Source: Candidatus Pelagibacter communis (lineage in GTDB: Bacteria; Pseudomonadota; Alphaproteobacteria; Pelagibacterales; Pelagibacteraceae). From it: a stretch of DNA of 64,000 bases. This document shows positions 43,720 to 51,860 of the stretch, piece by piece (within the stretch, counting starts at the first letter, position 1; every line of letters begins with the position of its first letter). The notes below the pieces were generated by a model. It was not told the DNA's origin and did not search any database. It saw nothing but the letters and a program-made list of their open reading frames with translations. Location: the NCBI RefSeq assembly GCF_001179925.1, contig NZ_CVSF01000064.1, positions 46,238 to 110,237 on the forward strand, in the 5' to 3' direction. The position numbers and the translations under genes were made by a program.

Positions 43720-45066
43720 ATGAGCTCAGAAAAAAGAACATCAGTGCCCAATTCATTAAACGAACATTGGATGCCATTTACATCTAATAAAGATTTTAAG
43801 GAAAATCCAAGATTAATAGTAGAGGCAAAAGGAGTTTATTTAAAAAATCACCAAGGAAAAACACAGATAGATGCGAGCTCTGGATTATTCTGTAACCCTT
43901 TAGGTCATGGACGAAAAGAAATTATTGAAGCGATTAGCAATCAATTAAAAACTTTGGATTATTGTCAACCCTTTCAACAAGGGTTTGGTGGATCTTTTGA
44001 GTTGGCAACAAAAATTGCTAAACACACGCCAGGTAACTTAAATAGAATTTTTTATACAATTTGTGGTTCAACAGCAGTTGAGACTGCAATTAAAATATGT
44101 ATAGCTTATCATCGAGCAAGAGGTGATAGTCAAAGATTCAGATTTGTAGGACGTGAAAGAGGCTATCATGGAATGAATATTGGAGCTACTTCAGTAGGAG
44201 GAATGGTAAATAATGTAAAAACATTTGCAAGTGTTTTGATGCCTGGTGTTGTTCATATGAGACATACACATTTACCTGAACATAAATTTGTAAGCGGACA
44301 ACCTGAAACAGGAGTAGAGCTTGCAGAAGATTTAGAAAGAATTTGTATGAATTTTGGAGCAGAAAATATCGCTGCTTGTATTGTTGAACCAGTTGCCGGT
44401 TCTACAGGAACACTAGTTCCACCAAAAGGATACTTACAAAGATTAAGAGAAATTTGTGACAAACATGGAATTCTATTAATTTTTGATGAAGTAATAACTG
44501 GCTGGGGGAGAATGGGATCTCCATTTGGTTCACAAGAGTTTGGAGTTACTCCAGATATAATGACCATGGCAAAAGCTACTACTAATGGAATAAGTCCACT
44601 AGGTGTTGTTGCTTGCAAAGAGGAAATTTATGATGCTCTTATGGATAATGCACCAAAGGGAACTATCGAATTGTTTCATGGTTATACTTATTCAGGAATA
44701 CCAATTTCGGTGGCAGCGGGATTGGCTGTTCAAGATATTTTTGAGAAAGATGATATTTTTAATAGAGCAAAAGAATTAGCACCTTATTTTCAAAAAGGAT
44801 TATTTTCACTTAAAGATATTGATGTGGTTGAAAATATAAGAGGTTATGGAATGATGGGTGGTATAGATATAAAGATGGATAAAAAACCAGGAGCAGCAGG
44901 TTTTACTTGTTTTAAACATTGTTACGAGGCTGGTGTAAATTTTAAAGCTACTGGTGATTGTTTAATTATTGCTCCAATGTTCATTTGTGAAAAAAAACAT
45001 ATAGATGAAATTATAGAAAAACTAAGAACTGGAATAACTAACTACGCAAAAAGTAAAAAGAATTAG
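43720..45066 (+). CDS. tpa: Omega-amino acid:pyruvate aminotransferase (possible taurine-pyruvate aminotransferase)
   Basis: A 448-residue class III PLP aminotransferase. The start NEHWMPFTSNKDFKENPRLIVEAKGVYL, GSTAVETAIKICIAYHRARGD, IVEPVAGSTGTLVPPKGYLQ and IFDEVITGWGRMGSPFG are family marks; the PLP lysine is K285 in MAKATTNGISPLG. Beta-alanine and taurine enzymes share these motifs. Taurine is preferred because TauABC is divergent next door and the gene leads directly into alanine dehydrogenase, which would recycle the alanine formed. Product would be sulfoacetaldehyde. Confidence 0.8.
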   Translation: MSSEKRTSVPNSLNEHWMPFTSNKDFKENPRLIVEAKGVYLKNHQGKTQIDASSGLFCNPLGHGRKEIIEAISNQLKTLDYCQPFQQGFGGSFELATKIAKHTPGNLNRIFYTICGSTAVETAIKICIAYHRARGDSQRFRFVGRERGYHGMNIGATSVGGMVNNVKTFASVLMPGVVHMRHTHLPEHKFVSGQPETGVELAEDLERICMNFGAENIAACIVEPVAGSTGTLVPPKGYLQRLREICDKHGILLIFDEVITGWGRMGSPFGSQEFGVTPDIMTMAKATTNGISPLGVVACKEEIYDALMDNAPKGTIELFHGYTYSGIPISVAAGLAVQDIFEKDDIFNRAKELAPYFQKGLFSLKDIDVVENIRGYGMMGGIDIKMDKKPGAAGFTCFKHCYEAGVNFKATGDCLIIAPMFICEKKHIDEIIEKLRTGITNYAKSKKN

Positions 45067-45075
45067 ATATCATAA

Positions 45076-46188
45076 ATGATAGTCGGCGTTCCGAAGGAAA
45101 TAAAGCCACAAGAGAATCGAATTGGTTTAACACCTGAGAGTGTAAAAACTCTTGTGTCAGAGGGCCATGATGTATTAGTTGAAAATAATGGTGGTTTTGA
45201 AGCAGGCTTTGAAAATGATCAATATATTAAAGCTGGAGCAAAAATAGTAAACACAGCTTCAGATATTTTTAACGATTCAGAAATAATTGTAAAAGTTAAA
45301 GAGCCTCAAAAAGTTGAGGTTGATATGATAAGAGAAAATCAAGTTATTTATACCTATCTTCATTTAGCGGCTGCAAAAGAACTTACTGCAGGTTTGATTA
45401 AATCAAAAAGCATTAACATTGCCTATGAAACTGTTACTGATGACAATGGTAGACTTCCATTACTTGCACCTATGAGTGCTGTAGCTGGCCGTATGTCGGT
45501 TCAAGCGGGTGCACATTGTTTAGAAAAAAATCAAAAAGGTAGAGGTGTATTGTTAGGAGGAGCACCGGGGGGTGAACCAGCAAATGTATTAATTCTTGGT
45601 GGTGGAGTAGTAGGAGAGAATGCAGCAATAATAGCTACTGGAATGAAAGCGAAGGTTCATATTGTAGATAAATCTGAGGCAAGATTAAAACAGTTAGTTG
45701 AAATATTTGGAGACAAAATTATTCCAGAGCAGAGTGATAAAATTGATTTAAAAAAATTAGTTTCTGAATCAGATTTATTAGTAGGTGGGGTTTTAATACC
45801 AGGTGCGGAAGCACCAAAATTAATAACAAAAGATATGTTGAAATTAATGAAAAGAGGATCAGTAATTGTCGATGTAGCCATCGATCAAGGAGGATGTGTT
45901 GAAACAAGTAAACCAACTACTCACGGTAATCCAACATATATAGTTGATGATGTAGTACATTATTGTGTGGCTAATATGCCCGGGGGAGTTCCGAGGACTT
46001 CTACTTTTGCATTAAATCAAGCAACTCTTCCTTATTTAGTCAAACTTGCTAACAAAGGTTATCAAAAAGCTTTAAAAGAAGATAAAAATTTTTTAGCAGG
46101 ACTAAATGTTTGCAAGGGGCAAGTGACTTATAAAGCAGTTGCAGATGTATTTGGTTATGAATATCAAAAAGCCGAAGATGTTATTTGA
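45076..46188 (+). CDS. ald: Alanine dehydrogenase
   Basis: A 370-residue enzyme interconverting alanine and pyruvate with NAD. MIVGVPKEIKPQENRIGLTPESV is the family N-terminus, PLLAPMSAVAGRMSVQAGAHCLE the substrate loop, VLILGGGVVGENAAIIATGMKA the NAD site, and ANMPGGVPRTSTFALNQATLPY the closing motif. Nine bases after the aminotransferase, where it would regenerate pyruvate and release ammonium. Ends in an 8-base overlap with the convergent glycosyltransferase. Confidence 0.94.
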   Translation: MIVGVPKEIKPQENRIGLTPESVKTLVSEGHDVLVENNGGFEAGFENDQYIKAGAKIVNTASDIFNDSEIIVKVKEPQKVEVDMIRENQVIYTYLHLAAAKELTAGLIKSKSINIAYETVTDDNGRLPLLAPMSAVAGRMSVQAGAHCLEKNQKGRGVLLGGAPGGEPANVLILGGGVVGENAAIIATGMKAKVHIVDKSEARLKQLVEIFGDKIIPEQSDKIDLKKLVSESDLLVGGVLIPGAEAPKLITKDMLKLMKRGSVIVDVAIDQGGCVETSKPTTHGNPTYIVDDVVHYCVANMPGGVPRTSTFALNQATLPYLVKLANKGYQKALKEDKNFLAGLNVCKGQVTYKAVADVFGYEYQKAEDVI

Positions 46189-47302
46189 GATTATTAAGAG
46201 TTTTAAAATATTCTTGATTAGATTTAGTTTGTGTAAAGTTTTTTAGATGTTTATGTCTAATTTTTGGGTTTAGTTTTAAATTTTTATTCAAAAAAATCAA
46301 AATTTTGTTTTTAAGTTCATAGCTTGAACCTGGTTTGAAAGTTAAACCTAATTTACCATACTTAATTACTTCAAAGTTTCCTCCAGGAGATTTACTACAA
46401 ATTGGAAAAACATTATAATTAATAGATTGAACTAATGCATTTGGCAAACCTTCAAACCAAGATGCATTTATAAACAAATTTGCATTTTTAAAAATTTTAT
46501 CTCTATCTTTATTATAGCCCTTAAAAATAACCTTTTTATCTAGTCTTTTTGATTTGATAAATCTTTTAATATTATCTTTTTCGATGCCATCACCGTAAAT
46601 TTCAAATGTAAAATTAAATTTGTCTTTTATTTCTGAGAGTGCTTCAACAATAGTAATTACGCCTTTTTCTTTAGACAATCTACCAACATAGATTATCTTT
46701 TTAAGACAATTAATCTTATTTCTTAACCTATTTCCTTTATTTATTTTAGAAATAGATGGTGGATAAATATATTTTATATTCTTAATATTAAAATTATTTA
46801 TTATAAAGTTTTTTTCGAACTTTGAGTTAGTAATGATAAGGTCGGCAAATCTATAGAAATATTTAGCTAGAAAAAAAACTAATTTATTTTTTAAAAATCT
46901 AAAAAAATTATTGTATATATTCAATTCTGATAAAGAACTTCTTTCAGTTAAAATTATCTTTACTTTTGAGAGATTGATGCAAGAAATTAAAGAAATCAAA
47001 TTTGCATAATGAATATTTGAAATTAAAATAGTTTGTAAGTATTCTTTGTTGATTTCATCTTTAATTAAATTCCTTAAAGAAAATATCGAAAACAAAGCTC
47101 TTTTTGATTTCATTTCATAAACATCACACCCAATTTTTTTTAAATATTTTTTGTATGAATTTTTACCAATTGATATTAATAGAACTGAAAAATTTTGATC
47201 AACTAAAAATTTCGATAATCTAGTGATTGACTCAGAAGCTCCACCTAATTTGAATACTGGCAGAAAAAAAATTATTCTTTTTTTTTTAAAATTTGATTTC
47301 AT
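46181..47302 (-). CDS. Family 4 glycosyltransferase
   Basis: A 373-residue GT-B fold transferase. The N-terminal FFLPVFKLGGASESITRLSKFL and the C-terminal sugar-nucleotide region IIYVGRLSKEKGVITIVEAL...GDGIEKDNIKRFI...KVIFKGYNKDRDKIFKNANLFINASWFEGLPNALVQSI (E-x7-E type) are characteristic of GT4. Probably adds a sugar to a surface polysaccharide, with the neighbouring nucleotide-sugar enzymes supplying donors. One base separates it from the downstream dehydrogenase gene start region. Confidence 0.85.
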   Translation of the reverse strand: MKSNFKKKRIIFFLPVFKLGGASESITRLSKFLVDQNFSVLLISIGKNSYKKYLKKIGCDVYEMKSKRALFSIFSLRNLIKDEINKEYLQTILISNIHYANLISLISCINLSKVKIILTERSSLSELNIYNNFFRFLKNKLVFFLAKYFYRFADLIITNSKFEKNFIINNFNIKNIKYIYPPSISKINKGNRLRNKINCLKKIIYVGRLSKEKGVITIVEALSEIKDKFNFTFEIYGDGIEKDNIKRFIKSKRLDKKVIFKGYNKDRDKIFKNANLFINASWFEGLPNALVQSINYNVFPICSKSPGGNFEVIKYGKLGLTFKPGSSYELKNKILIFLNKNLKLNPKIRHKHLKNFTQTKSNQEYFKTLNNLK

Positions 47303-47303
47303 T

Positions 47304-48515
47304 TTAGATTAAAGATAAAGGATCAATAATCATTTTCTTATTTCTTTTTGCAAATTTAATTGATTTAAATATTTCTTTATGTTTAACTAAAATAATAAAT
47401 ATCTCTGAATTACTTATATTTTTAAAATTTTTATATATATTATTTTTTTTAGCAAAACTATTCTCGATTATTGGATCATAAGCCTTAATATTTTTAATAA
47501 TTTTTTTTAATTTTTTATGGATATTAATTGCAAGTGAATTTCTTGAGTCAGGTACATTAGGTTTATATGTTAATCCTAAAATAACAATTTTTTTCTTTTT
47601 AAAATTTTTTAATTTTTTTAGTTCAAAAATTATTTTTTTAAAAATAAATTTCTCCATGAAATTATTTGTTTTCCTTGCCGCAAGAGTAATTTTAGTCTCA
47701 AATTTTAATTTTTTGGCGTAGTGACTTAAATAATAAGGGTCAACAGGTAAACAATGTCCGCCCACTAAACCAGGTTTAAAATTCAAAAAATTCCATTTTG
47801 TACTTGCGAGTCGTAATACCTCATTAAAATCAATTTTCGCTTTTTCGCACAAAATCATGATTTCATTCATTAATCCTATGTTTAGGTCCCTTTGAGTATT
47901 TTCAATTAATTTAGATAACTCTGCTTCATTTACTTTTTTTGTAAAAACTATTTTTTTTGAAACAGATTTGTAAACTTTCTTAACACATGAAATAATCTTA
48001 TTACCTGCATCAATAGATACAACTTTAGAGATATTTTTTATATTATTTGTCTTATCACCTGGATTAATTCTCTCTGAACTATAACCTATAAAAAAGTTAG
48101 TCTTTCTATTATTTTTTTTTAAGATATTTTTACATACATCTAGTGTTGTTCCCGGATAAACTGTAGACTCCAAAATGATAATATCACCACTTTTAATGTA
48201 TTTTGAAATCAATTTGAAAGCTGACTTAACATGATCTAAATCGGGAAGTTTATTTTTTTTAATTGGCGTTGGGACTGTAACAATATAAAAATTTGAGTTT
48301 TTTATTTCATTATGACTTGATGTAATTAAAGATCCTTTATTAAGTTTAAGGTCTTTTTTTTTGAATTCTCTATTTCTATCCAAATACTTCTTTAGTTCAC
48401 TAACTCTACTTTTGTCTATATCGTAACCTGTAATTTTAAACTTTTTTTTTAAAGCTACAAATAAGGGTAGGCCAACATAACCAAGACCAATTATGCATGG
48501 ATAAACTTTTTTCAT
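47304..48515 (-). CDS. Nucleotide-sugar 6-dehydrogenase (TviB/WbpO type)
   Basis: A 403-residue UDP-sugar dehydrogenase making a uronic acid. The N-terminal CIIGLGYVGLPLFVALKKKFKITGYDID is the NAD site; the catalytic cysteine is in FKPGLVGGHCLPVDPYYLSHYAKKL, and LGLTYKPNVPDSRNSLAINI ends the core. The SxxNPGDK-like GYSSERINPGDKTN fits the UDP-GlcNAc/GalNAc branch (TviB, WbpO) rather than UDP-glucose. Works with the adjacent GT4 gene and probably the epimerase at 49.7 kb. Confidence 0.87.
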   Translation of the reverse strand: MKKVYPCIIGLGYVGLPLFVALKKKFKITGYDIDKSRVSELKKYLDRNREFKKKDLKLNKGSLITSSHNEIKNSNFYIVTVPTPIKKNKLPDLDHVKSAFKLISKYIKSGDIIILESTVYPGTTLDVCKNILKKNNRKTNFFIGYSSERINPGDKTNNIKNISKVVSIDAGNKIISCVKKVYKSVSKKIVFTKKVNEAELSKLIENTQRDLNIGLMNEIMILCEKAKIDFNEVLRLASTKWNFLNFKPGLVGGHCLPVDPYYLSHYAKKLKFETKITLAARKTNNFMEKFIFKKIIFELKKLKNFKKKKIVILGLTYKPNVPDSRNSLAINIHKKLKKIIKNIKAYDPIIENSFAKKNNIYKNFKNISNSEIFIILVKHKEIFKSIKFAKRNKKMIIDPLSLI

Positions 48516-48572
48516 TAATTAAACTTTATTTTATTATATGAAACTATAATATTATCAATTAAGATTTTTTTA

Positions 48573-49730
48573 ATGAACAAAATATTATATTGGTCGCCAT
48601 TTACTTCGAAAGTTGCCACAGTTAAATCAGTAATTAATTCAGTTGATGCAGTTAACAGATATCTTAAAGAAAAGTATAAAGCTATGATAATTGATGCAGT
48701 TGATGAATGGAAGGATTATAAAGAAGAGTTAAATAGAAAAAATATAGAAATTATACATCTAAATAAAAACTCCATTTTTCACTCTTTCAAAAAAGATGGT
48801 TTTATTAGAAGCAGGCTTGCATATTTGTATATTTTTTTTAAATCTCTTTTGCCTCTTCACAATCAACTGAAGGTATATAAACCTAAATATCTAGTAATTC
48901 ATCTAATAACTTCTTTGCCATTAATATTATTTATTTTTCAAGATTACGAAACAAAATTAATACTCAGAGTTTCAGGTCTTCCAAAGATGACATTTATTCG
49001 TAAGATAATTTGGAAGTTGAGTAGCAACAAAATTCATAAGATAACATGTCCAACTCAAGATACCTATAAAGATTTATCTAGATTTTCTTATTTGAAAGAC
49101 AAATTAATCATTTTGAAAGATCCAATAATTAAAAGTAGAGATATTCAAAAAGCAAAAAAAAAACATGTAAATATTAGTGAAGATGTTGAAAAGATTTTAT
49201 CAAATAATGATTTTTTTTTGTCCATTGGAAGATTTACTAAACAAAAAAATTTTATTTTTTACCTTAAATGCATTCCAGAGATTTTAAAAATTAATAAAAA
49301 TTTATATTTTTTATTTATTGGTCAGGGAGAAGATAAAAAAATCTTTTTTGAAACTGCAAAAAAGTTAAATATTTTAAATAAAATATTTGTTATTCAAAAT
49401 ACCGATAATGTTCATTATTTTATGAAAAAGTCGAAGTGTTTAGTTTTAACTTCTTTATGGGAAGACCCTGGTTTTGTTTTAGTAGAAGCAGGCTATAACA
49501 ATTGTCAAGTGATTTCTAGTAATTGTCCTAATGGTCCTAGTGAAATAATAAGTAATGATGGAGGATATTTATTTAGATCTAATAATCGTCAAAGTCTTAT
49601 AAATACAATCGAGTCTTTTTTGAAAGACTCAGAAAAAAATAAGATTTCAAAGAAAATAATACTAAAAAAAAGAATAAAAAATTTTACTATTTTTCATCAT
49701 AGTTTGGTTTTGAAAGAAATTCTAAATTAA
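48573..49730 (+). CDS. Glycosyltransferase family 4-like protein
   Basis: A 385-residue GT-B fold protein. Clear marks are in the C-terminal half: FFLSIGRFTKQKNFIFYLKCIPEIL, YFLFIGQGEDKKIFFETAKKL, and CLVLTSLWEDPGFVLVEAGYNNCQVISSNCPNGPSEII (E-x7-E pattern, PNGPSEI loop). Likely an antigen-type polysaccharide glycosyltransferase. Divergent from the nucleotide-sugar dehydrogenase, with 57 bases between starts, and convergent with the epimerase (4-base overlap). Confidence 0.82.
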   Translation: MNKILYWSPFTSKVATVKSVINSVDAVNRYLKEKYKAMIIDAVDEWKDYKEELNRKNIEIIHLNKNSIFHSFKKDGFIRSRLAYLYIFFKSLLPLHNQLKVYKPKYLVIHLITSLPLILFIFQDYETKLILRVSGLPKMTFIRKIIWKLSSNKIHKITCPTQDTYKDLSRFSYLKDKLIILKDPIIKSRDIQKAKKKHVNISEDVEKILSNNDFFLSIGRFTKQKNFIFYLKCIPEILKINKNLYFLFIGQGEDKKIFFETAKKLNILNKIFVIQNTDNVHYFMKKSKCLVLTSLWEDPGFVLVEAGYNNCQVISSNCPNGPSEIISNDGGYLFRSNNRQSLINTIESFLKDSEKNKISKKIILKKRIKNFTIFHHSLVLKEILN

Positions 49731-50734
49731 TTTTTTTTATAATAATTTTTATACCATTTAACAAATTTATTTATTCCCTCTTTATAATTAGTTTTTGGAT
49801 TATACCCTGTAATTGATTTTAAAAGATCAATATTTGACAATGTTCTTTTAACGTCACCTTTTTGTAAAGGTTTAAAATTTTTATTTGCTTTTTTACTTAA
49901 TCTTATTTCGATTTCTTTTAAAAAATCTAATAAAAGAATTTTTTTCTTGTTCCCAATATTTAAGATTCGAAAAGGAGCTACATTTGACAAGCTGTCATAT
50001 TTATATTTACCAAATTGTTTTTTATTTGGAATTTTGTTTAGTAATAAATAGATCCCTTTAACAACATCATCAATGTACGTAAAATCTCTGAACATCTTTC
50101 CTTTGTTGTAAACATCTATAGACTTTCCATTTATTATTCCTTTTGTAAATTTAAATAAAGCCATGTCTGGTCTCCCCCAAGGTCCATATACTGTGAAAAA
50201 TCTTAACATCGTAATTGGAATTTTCCATATATTTGAGTACGAGTGAGCCATACTTTCATTTGCTTTTTTTGTTGCAGCATAAATACTTAATTGACTTTCA
50301 GTTTTATCAATCTCTTTAAAAGGAAGTTTTTTGTTTCCACCATACACAGATGAACTAGAAGCCATAATTAAATGTTTTACTTTAATTTTGTGTGCAGCTT
50401 CAATTACATTAAATGTTCCATCAATATTGGAACTTAAATATACTCTTGGTTCGTGAATACTATATCTTACTCCAGCTTGCGCTGCTAAATGAACTACAAT
50501 TTTTGGTCTAAATTTTTTAAATATGTTTTTAATTTTTCTGTCATTTTGAAGATTTATTTTGGTAAATGAAAATTTTTTATATTTAGTCAGAATATTCAAT
50601 CTTGCTTTCTTTAATTTTACATCATAATAGCTATTCATTGAGTCTATCCCATGGACTTGATGGCCTTTTTCTAAAAGAAGCTTAGAAAAGTGAAATCCTA
50701 TAAATCCAGAGGAACCTGTGACTAGTATTTTCAT
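49727..50734 (-). CDS. UDP-glucuronate 4-epimerase-like SDR
   Basis: A 335-residue extended SDR. ILVTGSSGFIGFHFSKLLLEKGHQVHGIDSMNSYYDVKLKKARL is the GAE-type N-terminus; ASSSSVYGG, IYAATKKANE (YxxxK) and RFFTVYGPWGRPDMALFKFTK are diagnostic of the UDP-glucuronate 4-epimerase/CapI group. Product would be UDP-galacturonate or a related uronic acid. Probably works with the dehydrogenase at 47.3 kb. Convergent overlap of 4 bases with the GT4-like gene. Confidence 0.86.
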   Translation of the reverse strand: MKILVTGSSGFIGFHFSKLLLEKGHQVHGIDSMNSYYDVKLKKARLNILTKYKKFSFTKINLQNDRKIKNIFKKFRPKIVVHLAAQAGVRYSIHEPRVYLSSNIDGTFNVIEAAHKIKVKHLIMASSSSVYGGNKKLPFKEIDKTESQLSIYAATKKANESMAHSYSNIWKIPITMLRFFTVYGPWGRPDMALFKFTKGIINGKSIDVYNKGKMFRDFTYIDDVVKGIYLLLNKIPNKKQFGKYKYDSLSNVAPFRILNIGNKKKILLLDFLKEIEIRLSKKANKNFKPLQKGDVKRTLSNIDLLKSITGYNPKTNYKEGINKFVKWYKNYYKKN

Positions 50735-50801
50735 AGAGTAATTTGTTTATTAATTTATATTTAGAATATATATTGGTTTAAAATTATCAAACAACTTTAA
50801 A

Positions 50802-51860
50802 ATGATTTTAATCACTGGATCTACTGGATTAATTGGATTTGATGCCAGCTTGTTTTATTTAAATAAAAAAAAAACAGTTATAGGTATTGATAATGATTTA
50901 AGAAGTTATTTTTTTGGAAAAAAGGGTAGTAATAAATGGAAAGAACTAATTCTTAAAAAAAATAAGAAATACAATCATTTCTCTATAGATATAAGAAATA
51001 AAAGAAGGATTTTCAAAATTTTTAGTAAATATGGAAAAAGAATAGAAACAGTTATTCACACCGCCGCTCAACCTTCTCACGATTGGGCTGCTAAAGAGCC
51101 ATTTACTGATTTTGAAGTGAATGCCAATGGAACATTAAATCTTTTAGAAGCATTAAGAATTTTTTGTCCCGAAGCTTCTTTTATTTTTACTTCTACTAAT
51201 AAAGTTTATGGAGATAGGCCTAACTATCTCCCATTGAAAGAAAAAAAATTAAGATTTGAAATAGATAAAAAACATCAATTTTATAAAAAAGGCATAGATG
51301 AAAGTATGTCATTAGATCAAACTACTCATTCAATTTTTGGAGCATCTAAGACTGGAGCAGATTTACTTGTGCAAGAGTATGGAAGATATTTTAATCTAAA
51401 AACTGTAACTTTTAGAGGTGGCTGCTTGACTGGAGAAAATCATTCTGGTGCTGAACTTCATGGTTTTTTATCTTTTTTGGTTAAATCAATTATTTCGGGA
51501 AAAAAATATTCAGTATTTGGTTATAAAGGAAAGCAAGTTCGTGACAATATTCACAGTATTGATGTTGTTAACGCTTTTGATCATTTTATTAAAAAACCTT
51601 TGAGAGGAGGTAAGGTTTACAATTTAGGGGGTGGTAGAGAAAACAGTTGTTCAATTCTTGAAGCGATAAAAATGATTGAAAAAATAAGTGGTAAAAAAAG
51701 TAGATATAAAATCTTAAATAAAAATAGAGTTGGAGATCATATTTGGTGGATTTCTAATAATTCTAAATTTAAAAAAGATTTTCCTAAATGGAAGATAAAA
51801 GTTAACTTAAAAAAATCTCTTGAAAAAATGATAGCTCATGAAATAAAAAATCTTGGATGA
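50802..51860 (+). CDS. CDP-tyvelose/paratose 2-epimerase-like SDR
   Basis: A 352-residue extended SDR. MILITGSTGLIGFDASLFYLNKKKTVIGIDNDLRSYFFG resembles CDP-paratose 2-epimerase, as do HTAAQPSHDWAAKEPFTDFEVNANGTLNLLEA, FTSTNKVYGDRPNYLPL and GCLTGENHSGAELHGFLSFL. The usual tyrosine of YxxxK is read as SIFGASKTGAD, where the tyrosine is replaced by Phe, consistent with the 2-epimerase branch. Its last 4 bases overlap the start of the dehydrogenase gene (ATGA), a linkage without an obvious pathway reason. Confidence 0.8.
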   Translation: MILITGSTGLIGFDASLFYLNKKKTVIGIDNDLRSYFFGKKGSNKWKELILKKNKKYNHFSIDIRNKRRIFKIFSKYGKRIETVIHTAAQPSHDWAAKEPFTDFEVNANGTLNLLEALRIFCPEASFIFTSTNKVYGDRPNYLPLKEKKLRFEIDKKHQFYKKGIDESMSLDQTTHSIFGASKTGADLLVQEYGRYFNLKTVTFRGGCLTGENHSGAELHGFLSFLVKSIISGKKYSVFGYKGKQVRDNIHSIDVVNAFDHFIKKPLRGGKVYNLGGGRENSCSILEAIKMIEKISGKKSRYKILNKNRVGDHIWWISNNSKFKKDFPKWKIKVNLKKSLEKMIAHEIKNLG

